A stretch of DNA of 64,000 bases. Origin: Firmicutes bacterium HGW-Firmicutes-9. Lineage in GTDB: Bacteria; Bacillota; Clostridia; Christensenellales; CAG-138. Location of the stretch: the NCBI GenBank assembly GCA_002841395.1, contig PGZM01000009.1, forward strand, positions 62,001-126,000. Reading direction: 5' to 3'. Positions 8,060-17,263 of this stretch are shown here, in pieces. A program made the position numbers and the translations under genes. Under the pieces are notes generated by a model that was not told where the DNA came from, did not search any database, and saw only the letters and a program-made list of their open reading frames with translations. Numbering within the stretch: position 1 is the first letter of the stretch; each line of letters begins with the position of its first letter.

Positions 8060-9790
8060 TTGCTGAGCGGTACGGGGAATTGCATCGGCTACGGAATCGG
8101 AAAAGCAAAGGTTCAGGCCGGGCAAAACAGAAACATTCAAAAAACGGTGGTCGAGTATCCCGAGGCGGAGCTTGCGCGCTTTGACGCGGCATATGAAGCG
8201 ACAAAGATTACGGTGCAGGCGCTGCTGGATCGGGAGGTCGAGGACACCGGAACCGACGGAGAGAAGATTTTTGAAACGCATCTCGCGTTTTTGGACGATC
8301 CGGGGTTTGTGGACGCGATTCGCGACATGATCTCGGAGGATGCCGTCAACGCCGAGTGGGCGGTGCGTGAAGTCGGCGAGCGGCTCGCGCTGATGCTGTC
8401 GCAGATCGACAGCGAGATCATCAAGGAACGCAGCGCGGACATCCGCGATCTTTACATCACGCTGCTCGATCATCTGGACGGAAACGTCGCAGTAGACGAA
8501 CCCGAGAAGGACGACAAGTCCGGGCGTAAGGTGCTCGTGGTGGAGGAACTGATTCCTTCCTACGTGATCCGCCTCAACAAGGGCGAAGTCGCGGGGCTCG
8601 TTGCCGAAAAAGGCAACATCACATCCCATGCGGCGATTCTTGCAAAGCTCAAGTGCATTCCCGCCATTGTCGGCGTCTGCGGGCTGATGGATGCCGTCAA
8701 AACCGGCGATCTAATACTGGCGGACACGTTCTCGGGCGAGGTGTATATCAACCCCGATGAACAGACGCAAACGCGTATCACGTGCGCAGCGGAATGCTAT
8801 GAAACCGAGCAGTGCGCCTGCGACGCGGAGAAAGCGGAGGACGCAATCACCGCGGACGGCACACGCGTGATCATCGAGGCAAACATTGGCACACCGGCTG
8901 AGGCAACGCTTGCGGATGAAGCCTGCGCCGAAGGCATTGGATTGTTTCGCAGCGAGTTTCTCTTTATGGAAAATAGGACGCTGCCCGATGAAGAAAAGCA
9001 GTTTCTGGCGTATCGCGAGGCGGCCGAGAAGATGGGCACGCGCGAGGTGGTCATCCGCACGATGGATATCGGCGGAGACAAGCCTGCGCCGGGGCTCCCG
9101 CTGCCCGCGGAACAGAACCCGTTTCTGGGGCTGCGCGCCATTCGTCTCTCGCTGCAGCGCAAGGACTTATTTATGACGCAGCTGCGTGCAATTCTCCGCG
9201 CGAGCGCGTTCGGCAACGTCGCAATCATGTTTCCGATGATTTCGTCGATGGAAGAGTTGCGTGACGCAAAGGCGGTGCTGGAGGAGGCAAAAGCCTCTCT
9301 CGCCGCAGAGGAAATAGCGTTTTGCGCTTCCGTAAAAGTCGGCATGATGGTCGAAATACCGGCAACGGTGACCATGAGCGATTTGTTCGCGCATGAAGTC
9401 GACTTCTTCAGCATCGGCACCAATGATTTGATTCAATACACACTCGCGGCAGACCGCATCAATCAGGCGGTGGCGCCGCTCTATACGGCGTATCATCCCG
9501 CGGTGTTGCGGCAGATTGCGTTGGTCGCGAAAAACGGACATCTTTCCGGCATCGAAACGGCGATCTGCGGCGAGGCGGCAAGCGATCCGCTGCTGCTCCC
9601 GTTCTTCGTGGGTGTTGGTATCGACCGGCTCTCCATGAGTCCGAACCTGGTGCCGACCGCGAAACGCGGCGTGCGCCGTTGCCGCGATTACGCGTGCAAG
9701 CAGCTTGCGCAGAGCGTGATGATGCTGTCTACGGCGACAGAGGTCAAGCAGGCGCTGCTCGCGTATCAGGAGTCGTGCAAAGAATCGTAA
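8060..9790 (+). CDS. ptsI: PTS enzyme I (phosphoenolpyruvate-protein phosphotransferase)
   Basis: About 576 residues, the normal size. An N-terminal HPr-binding helical domain is followed by GNITSHAAILAK with the phosphorylated histidine near residue 190. The PEP-binding barrel follows, with GIGLFRSEFLFM, GLRAIR, MFPMISS and SIGTNDLIQYTLA. No ATG is suitably placed. TTG 8060 lies nine bases after AGGGGG and gives the expected N-terminus; TTG 8054 is the alternative. It transfers phosphate from PEP to HPr. The ~90 bases upstream contain a short direct repeat (GCGAAACAGG twice). Confidence 0.93.
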   Translation: MLSGTGNCIGYGIGKAKVQAGQNRNIQKTVVEYPEAELARFDAAYEATKITVQALLDREVEDTGTDGEKIFETHLAFLDDPGFVDAIRDMISEDAVNAEWAVREVGERLALMLSQIDSEIIKERSADIRDLYITLLDHLDGNVAVDEPEKDDKSGRKVLVVEELIPSYVIRLNKGEVAGLVAEKGNITSHAAILAKLKCIPAIVGVCGLMDAVKTGDLILADTFSGEVYINPDEQTQTRITCAAECYETEQCACDAEKAEDAITADGTRVIIEANIGTPAEATLADEACAEGIGLFRSEFLFMENRTLPDEEKQFLAYREAAEKMGTREVVIRTMDIGGDKPAPGLPLPAEQNPFLGLRAIRLSLQRKDLFMTQLRAILRASAFGNVAIMFPMISSMEELRDAKAVLEEAKASLAAEEIAFCASVKVGMMVEIPATVTMSDLFAHEVDFFSIGTNDLIQYTLAADRINQAVAPLYTAYHPAVLRQIALVAKNGHLSGIETAICGEAASDPLLLPFFVGVGIDRLSMSPNLVPTAKRGVRRCRDYACKQLAQSVMMLSTATEVKQALLAYQESCKES

Positions 9791-9823
9791 ACGAGACGCC
9801 TGCGGATTTGGAAGGGGAAGCGT

Positions 9824-10591
9824 ATGAAACGCCTGATCGATTGCAGCTGGACGGAGATTGACGCGCTGGATCGAGCGCGCACGATCGTGCTCTTTCCGAT
9901 TGGCTCAATTGAGCAGCACGGCTGGCATATGCCCGTCGGCACCGATTATTTGATCGCCGAGGCGATCAGTAACGCGCTGGCTGCGCGCGAGACAGATGGA
10001 TTCGAGGCGCTAGTACTTCCCGCTCTGCAATTCGGGCTCAACACCGAGCACACAGGGTTTGTTGGCACGATCACGCTGAGTGCGCGGCTGCTGCTGGAAC
10101 TGCTGGAAGCGCAGCTGAACGAGATGCTAGACGACGGATTCCGCTATTTTGCGTTTTTGAATACGCACGGCGGGAACACGGGTCTTCTGGAGATATTCGT
10201 GCGGGAAATGAAGGCGAAACACCCCGATTGCCGCATCACGAGCCTGCAATATTTTCAGCACGGGTTCTTCGACGCGCTGCGCGAACATATCGACAATCCT
10301 ATCGGCGCGGACGTCCATGCAGGCGAGCTGGAAACCTCGATTCTGCAATATCTCTCGCCGGAGCTGGTGCACATGGATGTGCCGCAGGATAAACTCAAGG
10401 AACGAAACTGCAAGTCGGGCGAGTTGCCGAGGTTCTGGCTGACACGGGATGTCTCGAAATCCGGCATCATGGGCGATGCGACGCTTGCCCGGCCGGACAA
10501 AGGGAAGATCTACTTCGACTATATCTGCGATTCTCTGGAACAATCAATCATATGTTTCATGCAGGACGCTATGGCGGGAAGCGCGCAGTAA
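9824..10591 (+). CDS. Creatininase-family amidohydrolase
   Basis: 255 residues. The family metal-binding residues are all visible: GSIEQHGWHMPVGTD gives E30, H32 and D41, NTHGGN gives H115, and HAGELETS gives E168. The fold covers creatininase, the MftE peptidase and riboflavin-pathway ArfB-type amide hydrolases. It follows enzyme I by 33 bases and precedes an ATZ/TRZ-type amidohydrolase, so it probably hydrolyses a cyclic or simple amide in nitrogen-compound catabolism (inference). Creatinine itself is only one possibility. Confidence 0.85.
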   Translation: MKRLIDCSWTEIDALDRARTIVLFPIGSIEQHGWHMPVGTDYLIAEAISNALAARETDGFEALVLPALQFGLNTEHTGFVGTITLSARLLLELLEAQLNEMLDDGFRYFAFLNTHGGNTGLLEIFVREMKAKHPDCRITSLQYFQHGFFDALREHIDNPIGADVHAGELETSILQYLSPELVHMDVPQDKLKERNCKSGELPRFWLTRDVSKSGIMGDATLARPDKGKIYFDYICDSLEQSIICFMQDAMAGSAQ

Positions 10592-10668
10592 TGCGTCAAA
10601 CCCCGCTTTTCTTATACAAAGATTTGCACGCAACACAACTTCTCATAGCATGAAGGAGAGAGGAACCC

Positions 10669-12072
10669 ATGATTGACCGCCTGATTACCGACGCTACCAT
10701 AGTGACTATGAACCCCGCGCGCGAGGTGCTCTACCACGCGGCGATTGCGATAGATAACGGACGAATCCTCGATGTCGGCGACAGCGAGCAGATGACGGCG
10801 CGCTATCCGGATGTGAAGCACGAGATCTGCGGGGAAGGCAAGGCCGTGTTTCCGGGCCTGATCAACACGCACAACCACCTGTTTCAGACCAACCTCAAGG
10901 GGATGGGCGACGACAAGGTGCTCAAAGACTGGCTCAACGACATGACCTATCCTGTCGGCGGCAAGTTGCAGCCGGAGGATTGCTACACGGGCGCGCTGAT
11001 CGGTTGCATCGAAGGCATCCGCAGCGGCGTGACCACGCAGCTCGACTATATGTATCCCCATCCGATGGATGGGCTCGACGATGCGGTGATTCGCGCCTTT
11101 TCCGAGCTGCGCATTCGCGCGATCTTCGGGCGCGGTTATATGGACTGCGGCGCGGAGTTCGGCGTGCGCGAAGAGATCATGCAGCAACCTACAAAGATCG
11201 AATCCGACGTGCGCCGCCTTGTGAACACGTATCACGGCGCGGAGAACGGACGCATCTCGATCTGGCTCGCGCCCGCGATCACCTGGGGCACCAGCGAAGC
11301 TTGCCTTCGCATGACCGCGCGTCTTCGGCAGGAGCTAGGTTTAAGGTTGACCGTGCACACTGCGGAGACGATGTTTGACCGCGAGTCGACCATCGCGCTG
11401 CACGGCATGGATGATATGGAGATTCTGGAAAAATACGGTCTCTTGGATGCGGAAACGCTGCTTGTGCACTGCGTGCAGCTCACCGACCGCGATATCCGCA
11501 TGATCAAATATCACGGCGCGAAGGTGTCCCACAATCCCGTGAGCAACATGTATCTCAGCAGCGGTGTGGCGCCCATCCCTAAGATGAACATGGCGGGCAT
11601 CGACGTTTCCCTCGGCACCGACGGCGCCGCGAGCAACAACTCCAACGACATGCTGGAGGTGCTCAAGCTCACGTCGTTGTTACAGAAGGTGACGCACCGC
11701 GACCCGACGATCATGACCGCGGACAAGGTGCTGGAGATGGCAACCATCGAGGGCGCACGCTGCATCGGCATGGAGAACGAGATCGGCTCCATCGAGATCG
11801 GCAAAAAAGCGGATCTGTTTGTGTTCAACCCGGAGCGAAACATCAAGGCGATTCCGATGCACAACCCGGTTTCCACGCTTGTGTACTCCTCCGCGATGGA
11901 AAACATCGAGACGGTGTTGGTCGATGGCTTGCCCGTTCTGGAGGACGGCGTACTCAAGACGATGGACGAGGAGATCGTGATTCAACGCTGTCGTGCGCAG
12001 GCGGACGAGCTCGCGCAGCGCGCAGGCACGGCCTGGCTCAAGCGCCGCCCGTGGCAGAGCCTCGCATACTGA
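10669..12072 (+). CDS. ATZ/TRZ-family metal-dependent amidohydrolase (aminohydrolase/deaminase)
   Basis: 467 residues of the AtzB/TrzA/guanine deaminase group. The metal site is complete: FPGLINTHNHLFQ, HTAE near residue 230, LLVHCVQL with the catalytic histidine, and SLGTDGA with the aspartate. HNPVSNMYLSSGVAP is also standard. AAGGAGAGAGG lies upstream. Members deaminate or dechlorinate purine-like and triazine rings, so guanine, 8-oxoguanine or a related ring is a reasonable substrate in this purine-type region. It has a paralogue at 22262-23590. Confidence 0.87.
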   Translation: MIDRLITDATIVTMNPAREVLYHAAIAIDNGRILDVGDSEQMTARYPDVKHEICGEGKAVFPGLINTHNHLFQTNLKGMGDDKVLKDWLNDMTYPVGGKLQPEDCYTGALIGCIEGIRSGVTTQLDYMYPHPMDGLDDAVIRAFSELRIRAIFGRGYMDCGAEFGVREEIMQQPTKIESDVRRLVNTYHGAENGRISIWLAPAITWGTSEACLRMTARLRQELGLRLTVHTAETMFDRESTIALHGMDDMEILEKYGLLDAETLLVHCVQLTDRDIRMIKYHGAKVSHNPVSNMYLSSGVAPIPKMNMAGIDVSLGTDGAASNNSNDMLEVLKLTSLLQKVTHRDPTIMTADKVLEMATIEGARCIGMENEIGSIEIGKKADLFVFNPERNIKAIPMHNPVSTLVYSSAMENIETVLVDGLPVLEDGVLKTMDEEIVIQRCRAQADELAQRAGTAWLKRRPWQSLAY

Positions 12073-12162
12073 TCGGCGTAGATATAATTCAGACAATGGT
12101 AAATCAGCGCAAACCGGATGACATTTTGCAGGCATTCTTTCGTATCGAGAGTAAAGACGCAC

Positions 12163-12192
12163 TTGTGCGGGCAGTTTCTTCCGTGCTACAAT
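12163..12192 (+). promoter_or_regulatory. Probable promoter of the GntR regulator gene
   Basis: TTGTGC and TACAAT are separated by 18 bases. The predicted start is near 12200, followed by the operator-like TAGTAGCACTT at 12218. Confidence 0.5.
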
Positions 12193-12217
12193 AAGAAGTC
12201 TTGCTGGAAGATATGAT

Positions 12218-12228
12218 TAGTAGCACTT
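12218..12228. promoter_or_regulatory. GntR-type operator copy, likely autoregulatory
   Basis: TAGTAGCACTT differs at two positions from TAGTAGTACTA. It lies between the predicted start point and the coding start of the GntR gene, which would allow autorepression. Confidence 0.4.
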
Positions 12229-12277
12229 TTCAATATTCCGCAACACACAGATTCTGCGCCGCTCAGCGGCAGAATGG

Positions 12278-13033
12278 ATGAGCATTGTGAAAGCCGATCC
12301 TGTCGAAACCGGTACTCAAAAACTGCTGTCGCAAAAGACCAAGCTTGCGATCATCAATATCATACAGAAAAACGCAAAGCCCGGCGTGCCGTATAAACTG
12401 CCCAACGAAGCCGAGATGTCGGCGACGCTCGGCGTGAGCCGAAACGTGCTGCGCGATTCACTGGCAGCGCTTGCCGAGATGGGTCTGATTACCCGCAGGC
12501 GCGGCCGCGGCACCATCGCAAACCCCGAGGTTGCCAACGCAAAATGCCGCATCGACATCGATCCCGAGATCTTCATCGCGTTTCGCGATTCCGGCTATTC
12601 GCCGGCGATCCATTCCTGCAATCTGGCTTTCGTGCCGGAGGTTGATCCCGTCTTCAACGCGAAGATGGCAGGGTACCTGCTCAGCGAGAAGATGATTACC
12701 GCAAACGGTGTGCCCGCGGCGTATGTGAAAGACCGCATCGTAGCTTCCGTGCTGCCAAATGAAACGGAAACCATTGCACTGCTGCAGTCCACGAGCCACT
12801 TTGACTTTTTAAGCAGCTATTGCAACGAACCCATCATCTATTCCCTCTCTGCGGTCAAGGCAACGCTCTCTGAAGACTGGTTTAACCGCGCGATGGGGCT
12901 CAGCGAACCGGAACCGATTCTGGTGCTGGATGAGATCGGCTATGGGTACGATTTTCGCGTGGTACTGCATTCGTTCATCTATTATCGCAGCTCGCTGTTT
13001 GATCTTCGTTTCCTGCGCAAGAGCTGGCGGTAA
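12278..13033 (+). CDS. GntR-family regulator (HutC/UTRA type)
   Basis: 251 residues. An N-terminal winged helix (YKLPNEAEMSATLGVSRNVLRDSL, RRRGRGT, about residues 39-80) is followed by a UTRA-like ligand domain of about 160 residues ending in an HSFIYYRSSLFDLR strand. The ribosome binding site before ATG 12278 is weak. Genes for purine catabolism flank it on both sides, and a repeated near-palindrome with GT and AC half-sites occurs at its own and neighbouring promoters. It is therefore the best candidate for the protein that binds TAGTAGTACTA (inference). PucR is the other candidate. Confidence 0.88.
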   Translation: MSIVKADPVETGTQKLLSQKTKLAIINIIQKNAKPGVPYKLPNEAEMSATLGVSRNVLRDSLAALAEMGLITRRRGRGTIANPEVANAKCRIDIDPEIFIAFRDSGYSPAIHSCNLAFVPEVDPVFNAKMAGYLLSEKMITANGVPAAYVKDRIVASVLPNETETIALLQSTSHFDFLSSYCNEPIIYSLSAVKATLSEDWFNRAMGLSEPEPILVLDEIGYGYDFRVVLHSFIYYRSSLFDLRFLRKSWR

Positions 13034-13092
13034 GATTGTTTTTATCACCAAAAATTTCACGATTTATTGACAGCAACGAATAAAATATCGTT

Positions 13093-13103
13093 TAGTAGAA
13101 CCA
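13093..13103. promoter_or_regulatory. Additional GntR-type operator-like site
   Basis: TAGTAGAACCA fits the general TNGTNNNACNA pattern. It lies about 20 bases after a TTGACA box at 13067-13072 and just before a terminator hairpin, and about 100 bases upstream of the second operator. Two sites could allow cooperative binding or looping. Confidence 0.35.
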
Positions 13104-13109
13104 ACTAAC

Positions 13110-13133
13110 ATACGCCGCAAGGCGTATTTTTTT
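13110..13133 (+). terminator. Rho-independent terminator after the GntR gene
   Basis: ATACGCC pairs perfectly with GGCGTAT around a GCAA tetraloop and runs into seven T residues. It separates the regulator from the Mo-hydroxylase operon. Confidence 0.88.
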
Positions 13134-13174
13134 GCGCAATCATGCGGCGTTTTGCGGTCTAAACGATATTTTTC

Positions 13175-13203
13175 TGGTCACTTCGCAAAAATCGTGCTAC
13201 AAT
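13175..13203 (+). promoter_or_regulatory. Probable promoter of the two-subunit Mo-hydroxylase operon
   Basis: TGGTCA and TACAAT are separated by 17 bases. The last base of the -10 is the first base of the TAGTAGTACTA operator, so binding would block polymerase. Confidence 0.55.
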
Positions 13204-13213
13204 AGTAGTACTA
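13203..13213. promoter_or_regulatory. GntR-type operator, exact TAGTAGTACTA
   Basis: Exact copy of the 11-base element also found, in reverse orientation, at 24760-24770. It abuts the -10 box and lies 17 bases before the ATG of the FeS subunit. Confidence 0.6.
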
Positions 13214-13230
13214 ACTAGGCGAGGAATTCA

Positions 13231-13698
13231 ATGGATACAATCAGTTTCATGCTCAATGGCGTGCAAACCCAGATCGAAGCGGACAAGAACTGGACGCTTC
13301 TATATGTCCTGCGCGAGGTATGCGACCTCACGGGGACAAAATGCGGCTGCTCTACGGGCGACTGCGGCGCGTGCAAGATCATTCTCGACGGAGTGGCGAA
13401 AAACGCCTGCCTGATTAAGATCGGCGCGCTCGAAGGACGACGGCTTGAGACCATTGAAGGACTGTATTGCGACGGAAAACTGCATCCCATTCAGCAGGCG
13501 TTCATCGAAAGCGGCGCGATTCAATGCGGGTTTTGCACACCCGGCATGATCATCTCCGCAAAGGCGCTGCTGGACGCGAACCCGAACCCGACGGACGATG
13601 AGATCATAAAAGCGCTGAGCAACAACCTGTGCCGTTGCACGGGATACGTCAAGATCATTGAGGCGGTGCGCATGGCGGCACGGCTTCTTGCGGAATAG
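13231..13698 (+). CDS. Molybdenum hydroxylase small subunit, 2x[2Fe-2S]
   Basis: 155 residues, normal for CoxS/XdhC-type subunits. The plant-type cluster uses C40-x4-C45-G-x-C48 and C60; the second cluster uses C99-G-F-C102 and C134-R-C136. GAGGAATTCA precedes ATG. It passes electrons from the Mo active site in the next gene. No FAD subunit gene follows in this operon, so the electron acceptor is unclear. The FAD subunit at 18939-19811 could be shared. Confidence 0.94.
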   Translation: MDTISFMLNGVQTQIEADKNWTLLYVLREVCDLTGTKCGCSTGDCGACKIILDGVAKNACLIKIGALEGRRLETIEGLYCDGKLHPIQQAFIESGAIQCGFCTPGMIISAKALLDANPNPTDDEIIKALSNNLCRCTGYVKIIEAVRMAARLLAE

Positions 13699-13706
13699 AG
13701 GAACCT

Positions 13707-16001
13707 ATGCCGGATCAAACACAGCAGGAACATCCATATATCGGCGCAAACGTGCCGATTGCGCAGGCGGCGCTGAAGGCGACAGGGCAGATGATGTATA
13801 CGGCGGATATGAAGCTGCCGCATATGCTCCACGCCAAGGTGCTTTTTAGCACACGCCCGCACGCGCGCATTGTGAACATCGACACCACCCGCGCGGAGGC
13901 GTTGCCCGGTGTGCGCGCGGTGATTACGCACAAAAACACGCCAAACCGCTACTACAACAGCTGTGGCGAGGTGTTGAATGAGTTCATGACCGAGCAGTTG
14001 TTCTCTCCGGTCGTGCGCTATGTGGGCGACAAGGTTGCGGCGGTTGCCGCCGACACGGAGAAGATCGCAGAAGCCGCGCTGAAACTCATCGACGTCACGT
14101 ATGAGGATCTGCCCGTCTACTACGACCCGGAGCTTGCGCTGGACGAGAATGCATATGCGATCCACGATCACGGCGATCTGGAGCGCGGCAACCTGATTCT
14201 CACCGTCGCGCAGAGCAGCGGAGACGTAGATCGTGCCATGGAGCAGGCGGATCGCGTCTTTTCCGGCGTATATGAATGTCCCGCGATTCATCACGGCGCG
14301 ATGGAGACGCATGCGTCCCTCGCCGTATTCGACGCGGAGGGCATGCTGACTGTCTACACACCATCGCAGGATACGTTCGCAATGCGACGCAACCTTGCGA
14401 CGATATTCGATCTGCCGATGAGCAAAGTGCGCGTGAGCGTGCCCGCCATCGGCGGCGCGTTCGGCGGCAAGATCGACCTGACGACAGAGCCGATTGCCGC
14501 AGCGCTCGCGATCAAAACCTGCCGACCCGTGCGGCTTGTCTACAATCGCACCGAGGACATCTGCTCGACGCGAAACCGCCACGCCATGCGCCTCTATCTG
14601 CGCACCGGTGTGATGAACGACGGCACCATCGTCGCAGAGGACATGCGCGCGTTTGTCAACGCGGGCGCGTATGCTTCCGGCACGACAAGCGTTGTCTGGG
14701 CGATGTGCGGGCGGCTATTTAAGGTGCATCGCTGTCCGAACGTGCGGTTTGTCGGGTACCCCGTGATCACGAACACGACCATCGGCGGCCCCATGCGCGG
14801 CTTTGGCTCACCGCAGCTGTTTTTTGCGCAGCAGCGGCAGATGAACACGATTTCAAAAGCGCTCGGCATCGATATGCTGGAGCTGCAACGAAAAAATTTG
14901 ACCACGCAGCAGGGTGCGGACCCGCGCAATCAGCAGCCGCATGGTAACGCGCGCCCGATCGACTGCCTCAACCGCGCGGCGGAGCGCATCGACTATTCGG
15001 AAGCTTGTAGAGAGCAGCTGGAGAGCGAAAATGCGAGATACCGTATCGGTGTAGGCATTGGCGTCGGCGCGCATGGAAACGGAATGTATGGCGTGAAGGC
15101 GGATATCACGGGCCTCATGCTCAAGATGAACTGCGACGGCACCTGCGTGCTGTTTACGCCGTCCAACGAAATGGGCAACTCCTCCGTGACGCTGCAAAAG
15201 CAGATGGTCGCGGAAACGCTCGGCATGTGCTTGAGCGATATCGACTGCGTGGAGGCGGATACACGACTCACGCCTTATCAGCTCGGTGACTATTCCAGCC
15301 GCGGTACGTTTGTTTCTGGCCACGGTGCGCTGAAGATCGCAACCAGCATGCAAAAGCTGCTTGCGGAGGTTGCGGGTCGCATGCTCGAAGTGCCCGCGGA
15401 ATCATTGCGCTTTGCCGACCGCGCTGCCATCGCAGCCGACGGCAAGCGTGTTACGTTAGAGGAGATTGTGCTGTATTCGCGCGATCACGACCAGAAGGAA
15501 CTCATGTGCGCGGAATCCTTCGCCTCGCAAGCCGGGGTGATGTCCTACGGCGCGCATATCGCAAAAGTCCGCGTCGACACCGAGACCGGAGAGGTCAAGG
15601 TGCTCTCCTATGCCGCGATTCACGATGTCGGCAAGGCGATCAACCCGCTCTCCGTCACGGGGCAAATCGAAGGCGCGCTCCAGATGGGGCTTGGCAATGC
15701 GCTCAGCGAAGATATGGGCGTGGATGAGCGGACGGGAGCCGTGAAAAACCGCACTTTGAAACGCTACAAGATGCTCTACGCGGGCGATATGCCCAAAGAG
15801 CTGACGGTCGAGGTGCTGGATTCGTTCGAGCCCGCCGGACCCTTCGGCGCAAAGAGCATCGGCGAGTGTTCCGTGGTGCCGACGCTTTCTGCGATCGGCA
15901 ACGCGATTGCAAACGCGATCGATGCGGAGTTGAACAGCCTCCCAATTACAAAAGAGAAGATTCTGGAAGCGATTGCCAAGAAGACTGAAAACAAAGCGTA
16001 A
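13707..16001 (+). CDS. Molybdenum hydroxylase large (Mo-cofactor) subunit, first copy
   Basis: 764 residues of the xanthine dehydrogenase/aldehyde oxidase family. Visible active-site segments are YTPSQD (the Gln of the Mo site), AIGGAFGGKID, GPMRGFGSPQ and FGAKSIGEC, whose glutamate is the catalytic base. The residue after GGK is isoleucine, where bovine xanthine oxidase has the substrate-orienting Glu802, while the arginine of RGFG is kept. That suggests a substrate other than xanthine, or a different binding mode (inference). It starts eight bases after the FeS subunit with GAGG upstream. Confidence 0.92.
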   Translation: MPDQTQQEHPYIGANVPIAQAALKATGQMMYTADMKLPHMLHAKVLFSTRPHARIVNIDTTRAEALPGVRAVITHKNTPNRYYNSCGEVLNEFMTEQLFSPVVRYVGDKVAAVAADTEKIAEAALKLIDVTYEDLPVYYDPELALDENAYAIHDHGDLERGNLILTVAQSSGDVDRAMEQADRVFSGVYECPAIHHGAMETHASLAVFDAEGMLTVYTPSQDTFAMRRNLATIFDLPMSKVRVSVPAIGGAFGGKIDLTTEPIAAALAIKTCRPVRLVYNRTEDICSTRNRHAMRLYLRTGVMNDGTIVAEDMRAFVNAGAYASGTTSVVWAMCGRLFKVHRCPNVRFVGYPVITNTTIGGPMRGFGSPQLFFAQQRQMNTISKALGIDMLELQRKNLTTQQGADPRNQQPHGNARPIDCLNRAAERIDYSEACREQLESENARYRIGVGIGVGAHGNGMYGVKADITGLMLKMNCDGTCVLFTPSNEMGNSSVTLQKQMVAETLGMCLSDIDCVEADTRLTPYQLGDYSSRGTFVSGHGALKIATSMQKLLAEVAGRMLEVPAESLRFADRAAIAADGKRVTLEEIVLYSRDHDQKELMCAESFASQAGVMSYGAHIAKVRVDTETGEVKVLSYAAIHDVGKAINPLSVTGQIEGALQMGLGNALSEDMGVDERTGAVKNRTLKRYKMLYAGDMPKELTVEVLDSFEPAGPFGAKSIGECSVVPTLSAIGNAIANAIDAELNSLPITKEKILEAIAKKTENKA

Positions 16002-16012
16002 GAACCTCAAAA

Positions 16013-16044
16013 CAAAAAAGGCTCCGCGGGATTACCTGCGGAGC
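16013..16044 (-). terminator. Terminator of the ygeW-to-M20 minus-strand operon
   Basis: On the minus strand GCTCCGC and GCGGAGC form a stem extended inward by a further pair region, followed by C and six T residues. It lies 32 bases past the stop of the M20 peptidase gene. The plus-strand Mo-hydroxylase operon converges here, but its side lacks a clean U-tract. Confidence 0.78.
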
Positions 16045-16075
16045 ATTATGTTATTGGTTATGTTAGGTTGTTTGA

Positions 16076-17263
16076 TTAGAGGCTTGTGAGCGCACCAAGA
16101 ATCGCCTGATACCCCTCGACCGCTTCATAAAGCGCATCGAGCGCGATATATTCGTCCGTCGTGTGCGCAAGCGACTCCTGCGAAGGCCCATAGCCGAGTG
16201 TTTTGATGCCCGCTTCTCCAGCATAGTAGCTGCCGTTGGTGCAGAAGGAATAAGCAGAAAGCGTGGTGTCGGGACGAACATTGCGCAGCGCCGCAAGTGA
16301 CGCCTGTACATAATGTGCGTCATCTTGCTCTTTCCACGCGGGGAAGAAGCGTTTTGCCGTAATGGTCTCGCCAGTATAGCAGCGGATGCTGCCTTCGCAG
16401 ATATATGTCTTCGCCTGAAACGACGCATCCTCCTTGGTGAGCCGCTCGATGCAGGCGCGGACGGGCGCAAGCACGCTATCTTCCGTCTCGCCCGTGAGCG
16501 TGCGGCGGTCAAACGTCGCGATGCAGCCTTTCGGTAGCACAGAAGAGCCGGGGTAGGGGCTGGAGATCAGGTCGGTCAACACGAGGATGCCGTCGCCGAG
16601 CTTATCGCTGTGTGGCGGCACGATCGCGTCCATCGCGTCCAGCAGCTTTCGCATGGAGGTGACGGCGTTGACGCCCTTTTGCGGGTTCGCGGAGTGCGCG
16701 GGAACGCCAGCCGTCTCCACGACCACCTCCGCGCGACCGCGCTGTCCGATTTTGAGGTTCATCTCGGATGCTTCGCCGATGATCACATAGTCCGGCTTGA
16801 TCAGTTCGCAGACCGAACGCGCACCAAGTCCTTCAAAGAGTTCCTCACAGACTACGGCGGCAACGCTGATCGAACCCGCGAAGTCGCGATTGGTGCGCTG
16901 CGCAAACGCGGAACACGCGACGCTCATCGCGGAGAGTGCACCCTTCATGTCGCTCGTGCCGCGTCCGTAGAGCTTGCCATCCGCGACCTCGCCCGCGAAC
17001 GGCGGGTGCACCCATGCAGGCGTTAAGTCGACGGGGACGGTGTCGATGTGCGCGTCCAGCAGGATGCTAGGTCCCGGACGGTTGCCCTTGATGGTGCCGA
17101 TGATGCTGCCGTAGCGGTCGATCTGCACTTGGTCGAAACCAAGCTGCTCAAACGACTCTTTCATGCAGGCGACTGCGCCTTGCTCTGCACCGGAAAGGCT
17201 CTCCGCGCCGATCAACGCGCGGCAGAGGGAAAGGGTTTGTTCCTGAAGAGACTCGGAAATCAT
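16076..17263 (-). CDS. M20-family metallopeptidase (ArgE/DapE/YgeY-like)
   Basis: 395 residues. The metal ligands are conserved: LDAHIDTVP, GRGTSDMKG, VCEELFEG with the catalytic glutamate, IGEASE and the C-terminal AHTTDE. A lid domain sits between. The start overlaps the end of the PreA-like gene by four bases and has AAGGAGG. The family removes acyl or amide groups from small amino-acid derivatives. It is the last gene of the seven-gene operon and a paralogue of YgeY at 24796-26004; the two share layout (TDDE/TTDE ends, FCTN) but differ widely, so they probably have different substrates. Confidence 0.9.
   Translation of the reverse strand: MISESLQEQTLSLCRALIGAESLSGAEQGAVACMKESFEQLGFDQVQIDRYGSIIGTIKGNRPGPSILLDAHIDTVPVDLTPAWVHPPFAGEVADGKLYGRGTSDMKGALSAMSVACSAFAQRTNRDFAGSISVAAVVCEELFEGLGARSVCELIKPDYVIIGEASEMNLKIGQRGRAEVVVETAGVPAHSANPQKGVNAVTSMRKLLDAMDAIVPPHSDKLGDGILVLTDLISSPYPGSSVLPKGCIATFDRRTLTGETEDSVLAPVRACIERLTKEDASFQAKTYICEGSIRCYTGETITAKRFFPAWKEQDDAHYVQASLAALRNVRPDTTLSAYSFCTNGSYYAGEAGIKTLGYGPSQESLAHTTDEYIALDALYEAVEGYQAILGALTSL

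Noticed and set aside
10010..10020. TAGTACTTC resembling half of the 11-bp operator
   Set aside because: It lies inside the creatininase-family coding sequence and matches only part of the motif.
12073..13230. Purine riboswitch upstream of the purine genes
   Set aside because: I looked for the conserved three-way junction sequence of purine riboswitches in the upstream regions and did not find it.
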